Positions 1-7,234 of a stretch of DNA of 17,846 bases are shown piece after piece. Origin of the DNA: WVZL01 sp041862375 (GTDB lineage Bacteria; Acidobacteriota; Aminicenantia; Aminicenantales; Aminicenantaceae); NCBI GenBank assembly GCA_041862375.1, contig JBGVTE010000096.1:1-17846 (forward strand), written 5' to 3'. The notes below the pieces were generated by a model. The model had not been told where the DNA came from. It saw only the letters and a program-made list of their open reading frames with translations, and searched no databases. Position 1 is the first letter of the stretch. Every line of letters begins with the position of its first letter. The position numbers and the translations under genes are program-made.

Positions 1-34
1 GAGAAATTGGAGGAAAGAATGAGATGTTAAAAAG

Positions 35-51
35 TGTTCAGGAGTTGAACA
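35..51. promoter_or_regulatory. Palindromic operator-like site, copy 1
   Basis: The 17-bp site reads TGTTCA-GGAGT-TGAACA, two perfect 6-bp arms around 5 bp. A near-identical site lies at 119-135. The repetition of the same arms, spacing and purine-rich centre makes a regulator binding site likely. I cannot name the regulator. The arm order (GTTC then GAAC) is the reverse of the LexA-type GAAC...GTTC box. Confidence 0.55.
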
Positions 52-117
52 AAAATTGTTGACTTAATGTCTATAATATATTGATATTAAATAAGTTAGC
101 TTAGTTTTTTGGAGCAA

Positions 118-136
118 ATGTTCAGAAGCTGAACAT
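118..136. promoter_or_regulatory. Palindromic operator-like site, copy 2
   Basis: The 19-bp site ATGTTCAGAAGCTGAACAT is a perfect 8-3-8 palindrome. It shares its TGTTCA and TGAACA arms with the site at 35-51. The two centres (43 and 127) are 84 bp apart, about eight turns of B-DNA. It lies 39 bp before the first possible start of the EamA transporter gene, so control of that gene is the simplest inference. A TTGACT at 59-64 and AT-rich DNA around 72-90 lie between the two sites, but no well-spaced -35/-10 pair is clear. Confidence 0.6.
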
Positions 137-174
137 GTAAACCCCTTTTTTACCTTTTCTTAGCTTCCTCTATT

Positions 175-1119
175 ATGCTATATTGCTGCATTCAGATGGA
201 AGAATACAGGAAGTTCGGTACCACAGATGTATTCATGTTTATGGCTGTCGTGTTCTGGGCCATTAATTTCTCTTTTATTAAGATTGCTCTCCGGGAATTT
301 TCCCCTTTTGCATTCAACGCTATTCGCCTAATCTTTGCCTCATTAGCATTGATTTTAGTACTTCTTTTCAGAAAAGAAGTACTCTCGTTTCCTAAGTCTC
401 AAATCTGGAAGATGCTGAGTATGGGCATTATCGGAAATACTATATTTCAGATTCTCTTCATCCATGGAATCAACCTGACAACTGCCTCTAACACTTCTAT
501 CATCATGGCTATGACCCCTATCTTTATTGCCCTGATTAACTCCTTTCTCAAGCATGAAAAAATTTCATGGGCAGCATGGGTAGGCATTTTTATCTCCCTT
601 TTTGGATGTTACCTGGTTATTACAAGAGGTGCTGGTGCTATCAGTTTTTCTTTACATTATATGAGGGGAGATTTGATGATACTCGGAGGAAATCTCTGTT
701 GGGCTTATTATACAGTATGTGCTAAACCTCTCTTAGAGAGCATCTCTCCCCTTAAACTCACAGCCATTACCATGGCCATAGGAGCTGTGTTTTTTATTCC
801 CTTTGCCGCTCAAGATATCTATCAAATTCCCTTGACTGACATCTCTCAAAAAGCCTGGGCGGCTCTTTTCTATTCTGCAATTTTTGCCCTGGTGATATCC
901 TATGTTATCTGGTATGCCTCAGTTAAGAAAGTCGGCAACACGAAAACTGCTATTTACGGGAATATCACTCCCATTGTTACTGCAGTATTCGCCTATATTT
1001 TTATTTCTGAAAGGTTAACTTTCTTACAGATTGTGGGTATGTTGACTATTCTGGCAGGTGTTTACCTGGCGAGGTCAGGATACCGTTATTTTCAAAAAAA
1101 CAGAGTCCCTTCTACTTAA
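175..1119 (+). CDS. EamA/DMT-superfamily membrane transporter
   Basis: This 314-aa protein is almost entirely hydrophobic, with about ten predicted membrane helices. It has the internal duplication of the drug/metabolite transporter superfamily: one EamA repeat at about residues 17-150 and a second at about 163-300. Typical features are FWAINFSFIKIAL in helix 1, the TTASNTSIIMAMTPIFIAL segment closing the first repeat, and the TAIYGNITPIVTAVFAYIFISERLT segment near the end of the second. Members export metabolites, amino acids or drugs across the inner membrane; the substrate cannot be read from sequence. The start is uncertain: ATG at 175 and ATG at 196 are both possible, and neither has a clear Shine-Dalgarno. 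The gene converges on the cytochrome gene, with 10 bp between stop codons and no visible terminator. Two matching palindromes lie upstream. Confidence 0.9.
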   Translation: MLYCCIQMEEYRKFGTTDVFMFMAVVFWAINFSFIKIALREFSPFAFNAIRLIFASLALILVLLFRKEVLSFPKSQIWKMLSMGIIGNTIFQILFIHGINLTTASNTSIIMAMTPIFIALINSFLKHEKISWAAWVGIFISLFGCYLVITRGAGAISFSLHYMRGDLMILGGNLCWAYYTVCAKPLLESISPLKLTAITMAIGAVFFIPFAAQDIYQIPLTDISQKAWAALFYSAIFALVISYVIWYASVKKVGNTKTAIYGNITPIVTAVFAYIFISERLTFLQIVGMLTILAGVYLARSGYRYFQKNRVPST

Positions 1120-1129
1120 ATCAACGCGC

Positions 1130-3046
1130 TTATTCCCCGAATTTCTCTTCTGGATGTTCATGTTCATACATTTCTTTTGGCATCTTTCCTGTAAGCCATG
1201 AGGGATTCATTGGATAGACACTTGGACTAAACACAGTCGAATAGAGATGCCAAATGCCAACTGCCAATGTCGCCAGGATAGCTTCGTAGTAATGTATGAC
1301 CAAGGCCACATCTAGAAAGCCTTTAGGGAGGAATTTAACTACATAATTATCGAACCAAAGAAGCAGCCCTGTAATGATCATAACAGCAGTGCCCCAGATT
1401 AAGGCCCAGTACTCCGCTTTTTCTATGTAGCTGAATCGTTTGAAAAGGGGGCTGTCTTTTGACTTGCCTAAATTGTACAAAATGCGCTGGACAAATTCTC
1501 TGAAATCGGTAATCTTGGGCATCACATCTTTGAGGAATGATTTTCCTCTTCGAGTGAATAAATAGAAGATGTGCCAAATGGTCACAAATATCAGAACGCC
1601 CGCTGCAACACGATGAATTGTCCCCCTCAACTCGAAACCTCGTTCCCAGCCAAAAAAGAGCTTCGCTATCCAGGATTCGCTAAACCTTAACGCAAACCCA
1701 GATATAACAAGAACTATGAAACTCAACATCAATAGTGTATGCTGCCAGAGCTCCCCAACTTGCATTCTTCTGACTTGAGGCTTTTTCGTCACTAATATGA
1801 TCTGTTTTATCAAGTCAATAAGCCAATGCAAAACCATCAGTCCGATGATGATTATGATCGCTACAATATAAATTATCTTGACAATTTCAGCCGCTTTGGT
1901 TTGAAGCCCTTTACCTCCAATTCCATGAATCGGAGTGGCAGCTAAAGTCGGTGATATTCCTGGGTGACATTCTCCACACGTCTTTTTCAGATTGTCAGGA
2001 TAGATGGTGGAAGTCGGGTCCGAACTGGGAAGAATCCTGTGTACTCCATGGCAGGAAGCACAATTTGCGACATGAAGGTCACCTGCCTTACTTTTCAATC
2101 CATGATAACTATCAATGAACGATGTTAACCGTCCCGTAGGCAATCCGTATTTCTCGGTTAAAGCTATTGATTCATGGCAGGGAGAACAGGTTATTTCCGC
2201 CACTCTGGATTTCGACACGGGAGAACGTGGATCATCATGGGAAATAATACCATGCTCCCCATGACAATGAGTACATACAGGCGCATCTGTTTCGCCTCTG
2301 GCAGCCAACTTACCATGAATTCCTTCCCAGAAATCGTGTTCCACACCTTTATGACATTTTCCACAAGTTTTAGGAATATTGAAATGGTTTATGCTAGATT
2401 CTTTGTTCCCAGGAGATAAAATTTTATGAGCAGTCTCATTGCTTGAGTGGCAGTCATTACATGTCGCTGCAACATAGATTCCGCCTCTAGTGGCTTTACC
2501 GTGGACACTGTTTTCATAGATTTCAATAGGATGATCAATCAATATTTCATATTTTTTTGTTAAATTCAGGTCCTCATGACATTTGCCGCAAGTGACCGGG
2601 AGATTGGCTGGATGGGTTTTGGAATGTTTGACTGAGGACGGAAGCACATCATGATCTCCATGACATTCCGCACATGTAGGGATATCCTCGCACTCAGCTG
2701 TACTTTCTCTTCCGTGAAACTGATATATCTCAGATTCTTCCTCATGGCAGGAGCTACACCCTTTACAGGCCACATCAAAACCTGGATCCTCTTTGTGAGG
2801 AGAAGTGTTCTTGTCGATATGACAGTCGAGGCACTCCAACTCTTTATGGATGGAATGGGATAAATCCTCTTTGATTAGAGTCCCGTGTTTGCCAGTTTCA
2901 TGGCATTCAATACACGCTTTGCTGTCTATTTTCTCGTATTCCTCTTCTTTTTCCTGCGTAACAACAAGACTGAGTGGTAAAACACATATAAGGAGAATTA
3001 AAAGAAATTTCAATAAAACAGGATCCTTTTCTAAGGATTCAGACAT
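1130..3046 (-). CDS. Multiheme cytochrome c / cytochrome b fusion, probable quinol-linked electron-transfer protein
   Basis: The longest frame starts at 3073 (647 aa). I prefer the ATG at 3046 because AAGGA at 3054-3058 sits 7 nt before it and the 3073 ATG has none. Residues below are counted from 3073. A hydrophobic segment at about 19-38 is a signal or anchor. It is followed by eleven CXXCH c-heme sites with histidines at about 58, 85, 110, 138, 166, 209, 241, 271, 300, 342 and 370. The C-terminal part has about five membrane helices (roughly 397-420, 443-463, 485-507, 555-577, 590-613). Histidines in or near them (445, 487, 501, 594, 609) are candidate b-heme ligands, as in cytochrome b561-like domains. 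The layout suggests electron passage between the quinone pool and periplasmic hemes, similar in plan to Geobacter CbcL. Partner and direction are unknown. No cytochrome maturation or partner gene is nearby. Confidence 0.87.
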   Translation of the reverse strand: MSESLEKDPVLLKFLLILLICVLPLSLVVTQEKEEEYEKIDSKACIECHETGKHGTLIKEDLSHSIHKELECLDCHIDKNTSPHKEDPGFDVACKGCSSCHEEESEIYQFHGRESTAECEDIPTCAECHGDHDVLPSSVKHSKTHPANLPVTCGKCHEDLNLTKKYEILIDHPIEIYENSVHGKATRGGIYVAATCNDCHSSNETAHKILSPGNKESSINHFNIPKTCGKCHKGVEHDFWEGIHGKLAARGETDAPVCTHCHGEHGIISHDDPRSPVSKSRVAEITCSPCHESIALTEKYGLPTGRLTSFIDSYHGLKSKAGDLHVANCASCHGVHRILPSSDPTSTIYPDNLKKTCGECHPGISPTLAATPIHGIGGKGLQTKAAEIVKIIYIVAIIIIIGLMVLHWLIDLIKQIILVTKKPQVRRMQVGELWQHTLLMLSFIVLVISGFALRFSESWIAKLFFGWERGFELRGTIHRVAAGVLIFVTIWHIFYLFTRRGKSFLKDVMPKITDFREFVQRILYNLGKSKDSPLFKRFSYIEKAEYWALIWGTAVMIITGLLLWFDNYVVKFLPKGFLDVALVIHYYEAILATLAVGIWHLYSTVFSPSVYPMNPSWLTGKMPKEMYEHEHPEEKFGE

Positions 3047-3134
3047 TTTCATTTCCTTAATTTTTTTCACCATAATTTACTATTATTCGGCTCAATAATC
3101 AATTTATTTTATAAATTTTATAAATAATAGAGAA

Positions 3135-3140
3135 ATTATA
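3135..3140 (-). promoter_or_regulatory. Possible -10 box for the cytochrome gene
   Basis: On the minus strand the hexamer reads TATAAT, in AT-rich DNA about 90 bp upstream of the preferred cytochrome start. No convincing -35 hexamer lies 16-18 bp further upstream, so this is only a candidate. Confidence 0.25.
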
Positions 3141-3182
3141 TTTTATTAACTGGCATGCACCATATTGAACTATATATTTGGC

Positions 3183-3364
3183 TTTGTCCCAAAGTGACGG
3201 GATGCCTTGTCATTGCGAAGAGCGAAGCGATGAAGCAATCTCTTAAGGAAGAGCATTAATCTATTTGTTTTCAATGAGATTGCCACGCTCTCTTCGATCG
3301 CTCGCAATGACAATGGAACTGCCTTTTTCGAACGATTCTTTTAATCCCGTCACTTTGGGACAAA
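3183..3364. repeat. Palindromic MITE-like element with nested inverted repeats
   Basis: The ends are 21-bp perfect inverted repeats (3183-3203 and 3344-3364), outer sequence TTTGTCCCAAAGTGACGGG. Inside are imperfect arms, 3208-3242 and 3276-3312, of the type TGTCATTGCGA...GCAATCTC. That core is a palindromic repeat I know from many bacterial genomes. The element codes for nothing evident. No target-site duplication is obvious. It fills most of the 300-bp gap between the hisC-like stop (3374) and the cytochrome gene, and ends 9 bp past that stop. Its transcript could fold into a long hairpin acting as a terminator or mRNA 3' end, which is inference. Confidence 0.8.
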
Positions 3365-3373
3365 CTCTTTTTA

Positions 3374-4462
3374 TTAGTAGATTTGTTTGAATGCATCAAT
3401 AAATCGCTGATTTTGTTCCGGAGTGCCTATTGTTACCCTCAAAAACGTGGGCTTTCCGTACATTGTTAGAGATCTGACCAGCACATTTCTTTTTTGAAGC
3501 TCTAAAAATACTTTCCTTGCGTCAGTTTTTACATCAATCGTGATAAAATTTGTTTCAGATGGTATATAAGGCACTGACATCTTTTCGAAATTCTCGTACA
3601 TGAACTTCTTGCCAGCTTCATTTATTTCTTTAGTTTTTTTAATATGCTCTAAATCCTTCAGAGCTGCCGCTGCTCCAATCTGGGCAAACCTGTTAACTGA
3701 AAAAGGAGGGCTAACTCTTTTGATTGCCTCAATGAACTCTTCTTTAGCTATACAGTATCCTACCCGTAGGCCAGCTAAACCATATAATTTGGAAAAAGTT
3801 CGCAGTACTATTACATTCCTTTCTTCTTGGATAAATTTAAGTGTGTCAGGAAAATTATCATTGGTTACGTATTCGTAATATGCTTCGTCGAATACAACTA
3901 TAATATCCTTGGGTATCTTTTTCATAAATTCTGAAACATCTCGCTGAGTCAGCATAGTGCCAATCGGGTTCATCGGATTGTCGAGATAAACTATCTTCGT
4001 ATCAGAGCCTACAGCTCTTGAGATAGCATCAAGGTCATGTCGGAATTCTTTTAACGGGATTTCTACTAATTTGCTATCCATTACTTGAGCAAGTACTTTA
4101 GCCATGATAAATGAGGATTCACTCATGATTAAAGTCTCTAGCGGATTCAGGAATACAATTCCCAGCAAAAGGATTAATTCTGTGGTGCCGTTTCCTATAC
4201 CCAGGACTTCAGGGGGAACACCCAGGTGTTTTGCGATGTTCTCTTTCAGGTAGTAACAGCTATTGTCAGGGTATAAATTGGCATTATCTAAAGATTTTTT
4301 GATTGCATCGATGGCGAGAGGTGAAGGTCCTAGAGGGTTCTCGTTTGAAGCGAGTTTGCTGATCTCTTCCGTCTGTTCAAGCTCTTTTTTAAGAACTTCA
4401 ACAGGCATTCCTGGTTCATATTGTTGGATTTTTTTGATGTTATCCCTTATTAATTTTTTCAT
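3374..4462 (-). CDS. hisC: HisC-family aminotransferase (histidinol-phosphate or aromatic aminotransferase)
   Basis: This 362-aa, PLP-dependent, fold-type I aminotransferase has the usual HisC length and landmarks: LASNENPLGPSP near the N-terminus, YPD, GNGTTELI for cofactor binding, DNPMNPIGT, DEAYYEY, and RTFSKLYGLAGLRVGY with the Schiff-base lysine. Near the end are PSETNFI and the carboxylate-binding arginine in FLRVTIG. HisC converts imidazole-acetol phosphate and glutamate to histidinol phosphate and 2-oxoglutarate in the cytoplasm, but many HisC-like enzymes act on phenylalanine or tyrosine. No other histidine gene is present. The ATG shares one base with the stop of the acyl-CoA synthetase gene (TAATG), so the two are probably translationally coupled. 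That context makes an amino-acid catabolic role possible. The gene symbol is a family call only. Confidence 0.85.
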   Translation of the reverse strand: MKKLIRDNIKKIQQYEPGMPVEVLKKELEQTEEISKLASNENPLGPSPLAIDAIKKSLDNANLYPDNSCYYLKENIAKHLGVPPEVLGIGNGTTELILLLGIVFLNPLETLIMSESSFIMAKVLAQVMDSKLVEIPLKEFRHDLDAISRAVGSDTKIVYLDNPMNPIGTMLTQRDVSEFMKKIPKDIIVVFDEAYYEYVTNDNFPDTLKFIQEERNVIVLRTFSKLYGLAGLRVGYCIAKEEFIEAIKRVSPPFSVNRFAQIGAAAALKDLEHIKKTKEINEAGKKFMYENFEKMSVPYIPSETNFITIDVKTDARKVFLELQKRNVLVRSLTMYGKPTFLRVTIGTPEQNQRFIDAFKQIY

Positions 4463-6657
4463 TATGTCAATACTATTAATGAGTCAACTGAAAATAATTT
4501 TTTCTCATGAGCAATTAGTGGATTAATATCTAGCTCTTTTACATTGGGATTTCCGAGCAAAAAGTCCGATACTCTCACTAATACTTCTGCGAGTGCTCCG
4601 ATTTCAATGCCTTTTTCTTCTCTGTATCCTTTCAACAGGGAGTAACCCTTTATTTCTTTAATCATTTCCATCGCTTCTGCCTTGTTTATGGGACATACTC
4701 TGAGCGATATGTCTTTTAATACTTCAGTAAGTACTCCACCCAATCCAAACAGAACAGTAGGCCCGAAAATAGGATCTCTTTTTCCGCCGATTATGAGCTC
4801 GACTCCTTGAGGTATAAATTCCTGAATAAGAAACTCTGAGGATTTCCCAAAATTTTCTAAGAGTTTTTGGAATGCATTTTTTAATTCAGCTTCATTTTTT
4901 AGCCCGACAAACACCCCGCCTGTTTCTGATTTGTGAAGAGCTTCTCTGGAATGGATTTTGAGAACAACTGGATAGCCGATATCCTTTGCATAGCTGAGAG
5001 CCTCCCTTATGTTACGAACAATAAATTCTCGGCAAACAGGAATCCCGTATTCTTTGAGTATTTTTGAGGATTCGTATTCTGTGAGATTTTTCCCACCATT
5101 TTTGGATAATTGATTAAGTATTTTAGACGATTCTGTTGCAACTTTTTTTAGGGGTACTGCGCGGGCTTTCTTATGGCGGGTCGTGCAAGTCTTGCTTCGT
5201 GATTTTAAATATTTACTGTATCTCACCAAGCCGTTATAGGCATGGACGCTCCTTTCCGGGGTAGGGTAGATTGGAATGTGGTTATCATAGAATATTCGAG
5301 AGAGTTCTGGTGTATCAATAGTAAAGGATACTATGGGTTTACCGTACTTTTTACTCGCTTTTACGAATGAAGAAGCAAACTCTTTTTTGTCCAATCCCAC
5401 GTTAAGTCCAATAACACCGCTTATTTCATCTTGAGAAAATACCGTATCAACGCATGCCTCATAGTTTGCCGGGTCCATCTGCGGGGTCATATCAACTGGG
5501 TTCGAATCAGCTCCAAAAAAAGGAATGTACTTTCTGATCTCATTTCTTGTTTTCTCAATGAATTTTGGAACTCCAAGACCAACTTCTTCGCAGGTGTCGC
5601 TGGCGGCAACACAGGGACCTCCAGATATGGTAAGGATAGCGAGGTTGTTATTCTTGGGAAGGCTGTGAGACCAAGAGGAAAGAGCCATTGTGACATCAAA
5701 AAATTCTTCAGAATTCTCTGCAAGAATTACTCCAGACTGTTTAAAAGCAGCTTTATAGACACCGTATTGGCCAGCCATGGCACCGGTATGAGATTTGGCC
5801 GCTCTCGTGCCAGCTTCGGTTCTCCCGGCCTTGAAAGCAACTATTGGTTTTACTTTGGAGACCTCAGATGCTACTTCCATAAATTCTCGCCCATCCTTTA
5901 TGCTTTCTATAAAGACAGCAATGGTTTGAGTATTCTCATCAGCTAAGAGGTACCTCAGCACATCAGTATGATTGATATCAACCATATTTCCCACACTCAC
6001 AAACTTTGATATCCCTATACGCCTCTGCCTGATCTCATTAAAGAGAATTCCTCCGTAGGCTCCACTTTGAGAGACAAAGCTTATATTCCCTTTAATACGG
6101 GGCAGCTGCCAAAAATATGTTCCGTTTAAATTATCGGAGATGTTATAAATCCCCATACAATTAGGACCTAATACTCGCATACCAGAGGATTGACAAATAC
6201 TCCTTATTTTATCCTGTGCCTTTTCTCCTTCAACGCTGGCCTCTCCAAACCCAGAGGACAGTATCACAATGGCTTTTACATTGCTTTTCTTACATTCTTC
6301 AACTACTTCTAGCACAAGGTGATTCGGGATACTTAATAGAGCTAAATCAATCGTATCCGGGATGGAGCTTATATTTGGATAGGCCTTTTTATTGAGAATT
6401 ACTTCTGCCTTAGGATTGACGGGATAAACAGCTCCTTTAAACTTATAATCGATGACATTTTTAAGGAGTACATATCCGAGTTTCTCAGGATCCTTCGATG
6501 CTCCAATAACAGCGATATTTCTTGGATTAAACAGTGAGTTCAAGCTTTTCACAGTGACTTCACTCTCTCTTAAAAATAGTCGCCTTAAGATTATTGAAGC
6601 ACGGTCAGAAAGCTTAAGGATTACTTTATCCTGTAGAACCACATCAATGGAAGCCAT
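4462..6657 (-). CDS. ADP-forming acetyl/acyl-CoA synthetase, fused alpha-beta chain
   Basis: The protein (731 aa from ATG 6657) joins the alpha and beta parts of NDP-forming acyl-CoA synthetase: acyl-CoA + ADP + phosphate gives acid + CoA + ATP. A CoA-binding Rossmann domain begins at LNSLFNPRNIAVIGAS (residues 39-54). The ligase domain carries the likely phospho-histidine His290 in KSHTGAMAGQ. The C-terminal ATP-grasp domain (about 520-731) has HKSETGGV with His575, FGPTVLFGLGG and ELDINPL. The first 35 or so residues precede the usual family start and overlap the upstream gene by 37 nt. A GTG at 6552 would remove them and leave a 68-nt gap, placing the histidine near residue 255, close to archaeal enzymes. 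The Shine-Dalgarno is weak for either start. The enzyme would give substrate-level ATP during acid-forming fermentation of sugars or amino acids. Confidence 0.9.
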   Translation of the reverse strand: MASIDVVLQDKVILKLSDRASIILRRLFLRESEVTVKSLNSLFNPRNIAVIGASKDPEKLGYVLLKNVIDYKFKGAVYPVNPKAEVILNKKAYPNISSIPDTIDLALLSIPNHLVLEVVEECKKSNVKAIVILSSGFGEASVEGEKAQDKIRSICQSSGMRVLGPNCMGIYNISDNLNGTYFWQLPRIKGNISFVSQSGAYGGILFNEIRQRRIGISKFVSVGNMVDINHTDVLRYLLADENTQTIAVFIESIKDGREFMEVASEVSKVKPIVAFKAGRTEAGTRAAKSHTGAMAGQYGVYKAAFKQSGVILAENSEEFFDVTMALSSWSHSLPKNNNLAILTISGGPCVAASDTCEEVGLGVPKFIEKTRNEIRKYIPFFGADSNPVDMTPQMDPANYEACVDTVFSQDEISGVIGLNVGLDKKEFASSFVKASKKYGKPIVSFTIDTPELSRIFYDNHIPIYPTPERSVHAYNGLVRYSKYLKSRSKTCTTRHKKARAVPLKKVATESSKILNQLSKNGGKNLTEYESSKILKEYGIPVCREFIVRNIREALSYAKDIGYPVVLKIHSREALHKSETGGVFVGLKNEAELKNAFQKLLENFGKSSEFLIQEFIPQGVELIIGGKRDPIFGPTVLFGLGGVLTEVLKDISLRVCPINKAEAMEMIKEIKGYSLLKGYREEKGIEIGALAEVLVRVSDFLLGNPNVKELDINPLIAHEKKLFSVDSLIVLT

Positions 6658-6980
6658 AATTGATGGCCATATGGAATCCTTTTGTGGTTTACGAGAACTT
6701 CTGTGTCATCCCATTCATGCACAAGATTGAAGAGGTTGAAAAGGTCCTCCACTTCGACAGGAGTGTAGGTAGCTGAGTGGCGAATCCATTCGTCACTTCC
6801 TTCTTCTTTATAAGTTGGATTTTTTTTGGCAAGCTCCACAGCTTTCTTATATTGTGGAGAAGGTTTATAACCGAAAACTAAAGTAATCTTGAAAGCTTTA
6901 GCCTGAGTAGTCGGATAAAGTATATCAGCTAATTTGTCTTCTTTTTCTTGGTTATTTTTCCTTTTTGTTTCCTCTGTCAT
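6621..6980 (-). CDS. Conserved-looking hypothetical protein, 119 aa
   Basis: I do not recognise this family. The N-terminal 25 residues are charged and low in complexity (MTEETKRKNNQEKEDK), probably disordered. The rest looks folded: FKITLVFGYKPSPQYKKAVELAKK, then SDEWIRHSATYTPVEVEDLFNLFNLVHEW, then TEVLVNHKRIPYGHQLWLPLMWFYRIK at the C-terminus. There is no signal peptide, membrane helix or paired cysteines, so it is probably cytoplasmic. It is read in the same direction as the acyl-CoA synthetase gene just downstream and may be its operon partner. The mixed, non-repetitive composition and the aromatic-rich C-terminal end argue that it is real. No strong Shine-Dalgarno precedes the ATG. Confidence 0.6.
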   Translation of the reverse strand: MTEETKRKNNQEKEDKLADILYPTTQAKAFKITLVFGYKPSPQYKKAVELAKKNPTYKEEGSDEWIRHSATYTPVEVEDLFNLFNLVHEWDDTEVLVNHKRIPYGHQLWLPLMWFYRIK

Positions 6981-7034
6981 TTTCGTCTGGTAATATCACT
7001 CATCAAACTTATTTTCATAATATCATATCATTAA

Positions 7035-7209
7035 AAAAGGGGACAGGCTACTTTTTTTAATTTTGCCATTTTTTACGATTCCACTTGTGATTCTAAGTAA
7101 CTGACAGTAATAGAATAAGTCAGCTCTTTTTTAGCTTAATTTTCGGGGGGAACTCCAGTGTATAATGACAAAAATTGTTATTTATAAAAAAAGTAGCCTG
7201 TCCCCTTTT
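7035..7209. repeat. 175-bp element bounded by inverted copies of the 'ggggacaggctac' repeat
   Basis: A 24-bp perfect inverted repeat (7035-7058 and 7186-7209, core GGGGACAGGCTAC flanked by A and T runs) bounds about 127 bp of AT-rich DNA with no credible ORF. The right arm runs into the queA stop codon (7208-7210). I know this repeat core as widely dispersed in uncultivated bacterial genomes, sometimes near Y1-type (IS200-like/REP-associated) transposases, but no transposase lies in this window. A non-autonomous mobile unit is the likely interpretation. Confidence 0.7.
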
Positions 7210-7234
7210 AAAGGATGAGCATACAATCACCGTA
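7186..7234 (-). repeat. Left arm of the long inverted repeat bracketing queA
   Basis: Read on the minus strand this arm is the last 20 nt shared with the other arm (TACGGTGATTGTATGCTCAT, 7215-7234), then a short variable joint with the queA stop, then the dispersed 'ggggacaggctac' repeat and a T run. It pairs with 8257-8304 on the plus strand. The 20-nt part encodes the conserved QueA C-terminus (YGDCML), so this arm is the original and the other is the copy. Confidence 0.8.

Noticed and set aside
1..62. Possible C-terminal ends of an upstream plus-strand gene (stops at 28-30 and 60-62 in two frames)
   Set aside because: Too short to tell coding from chance; no family recognisable.
72..77. 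TATAAT as a -10 box for the transporter gene
   Set aside because: The only good -35 candidate (TTGACT, 59-64) is 7 bp away, far too close.
5431..5946. 171-aa plus-strand ORF
   Set aside because: Antisense shadow of the acyl-CoA synthetase gene; its translation has no family features.
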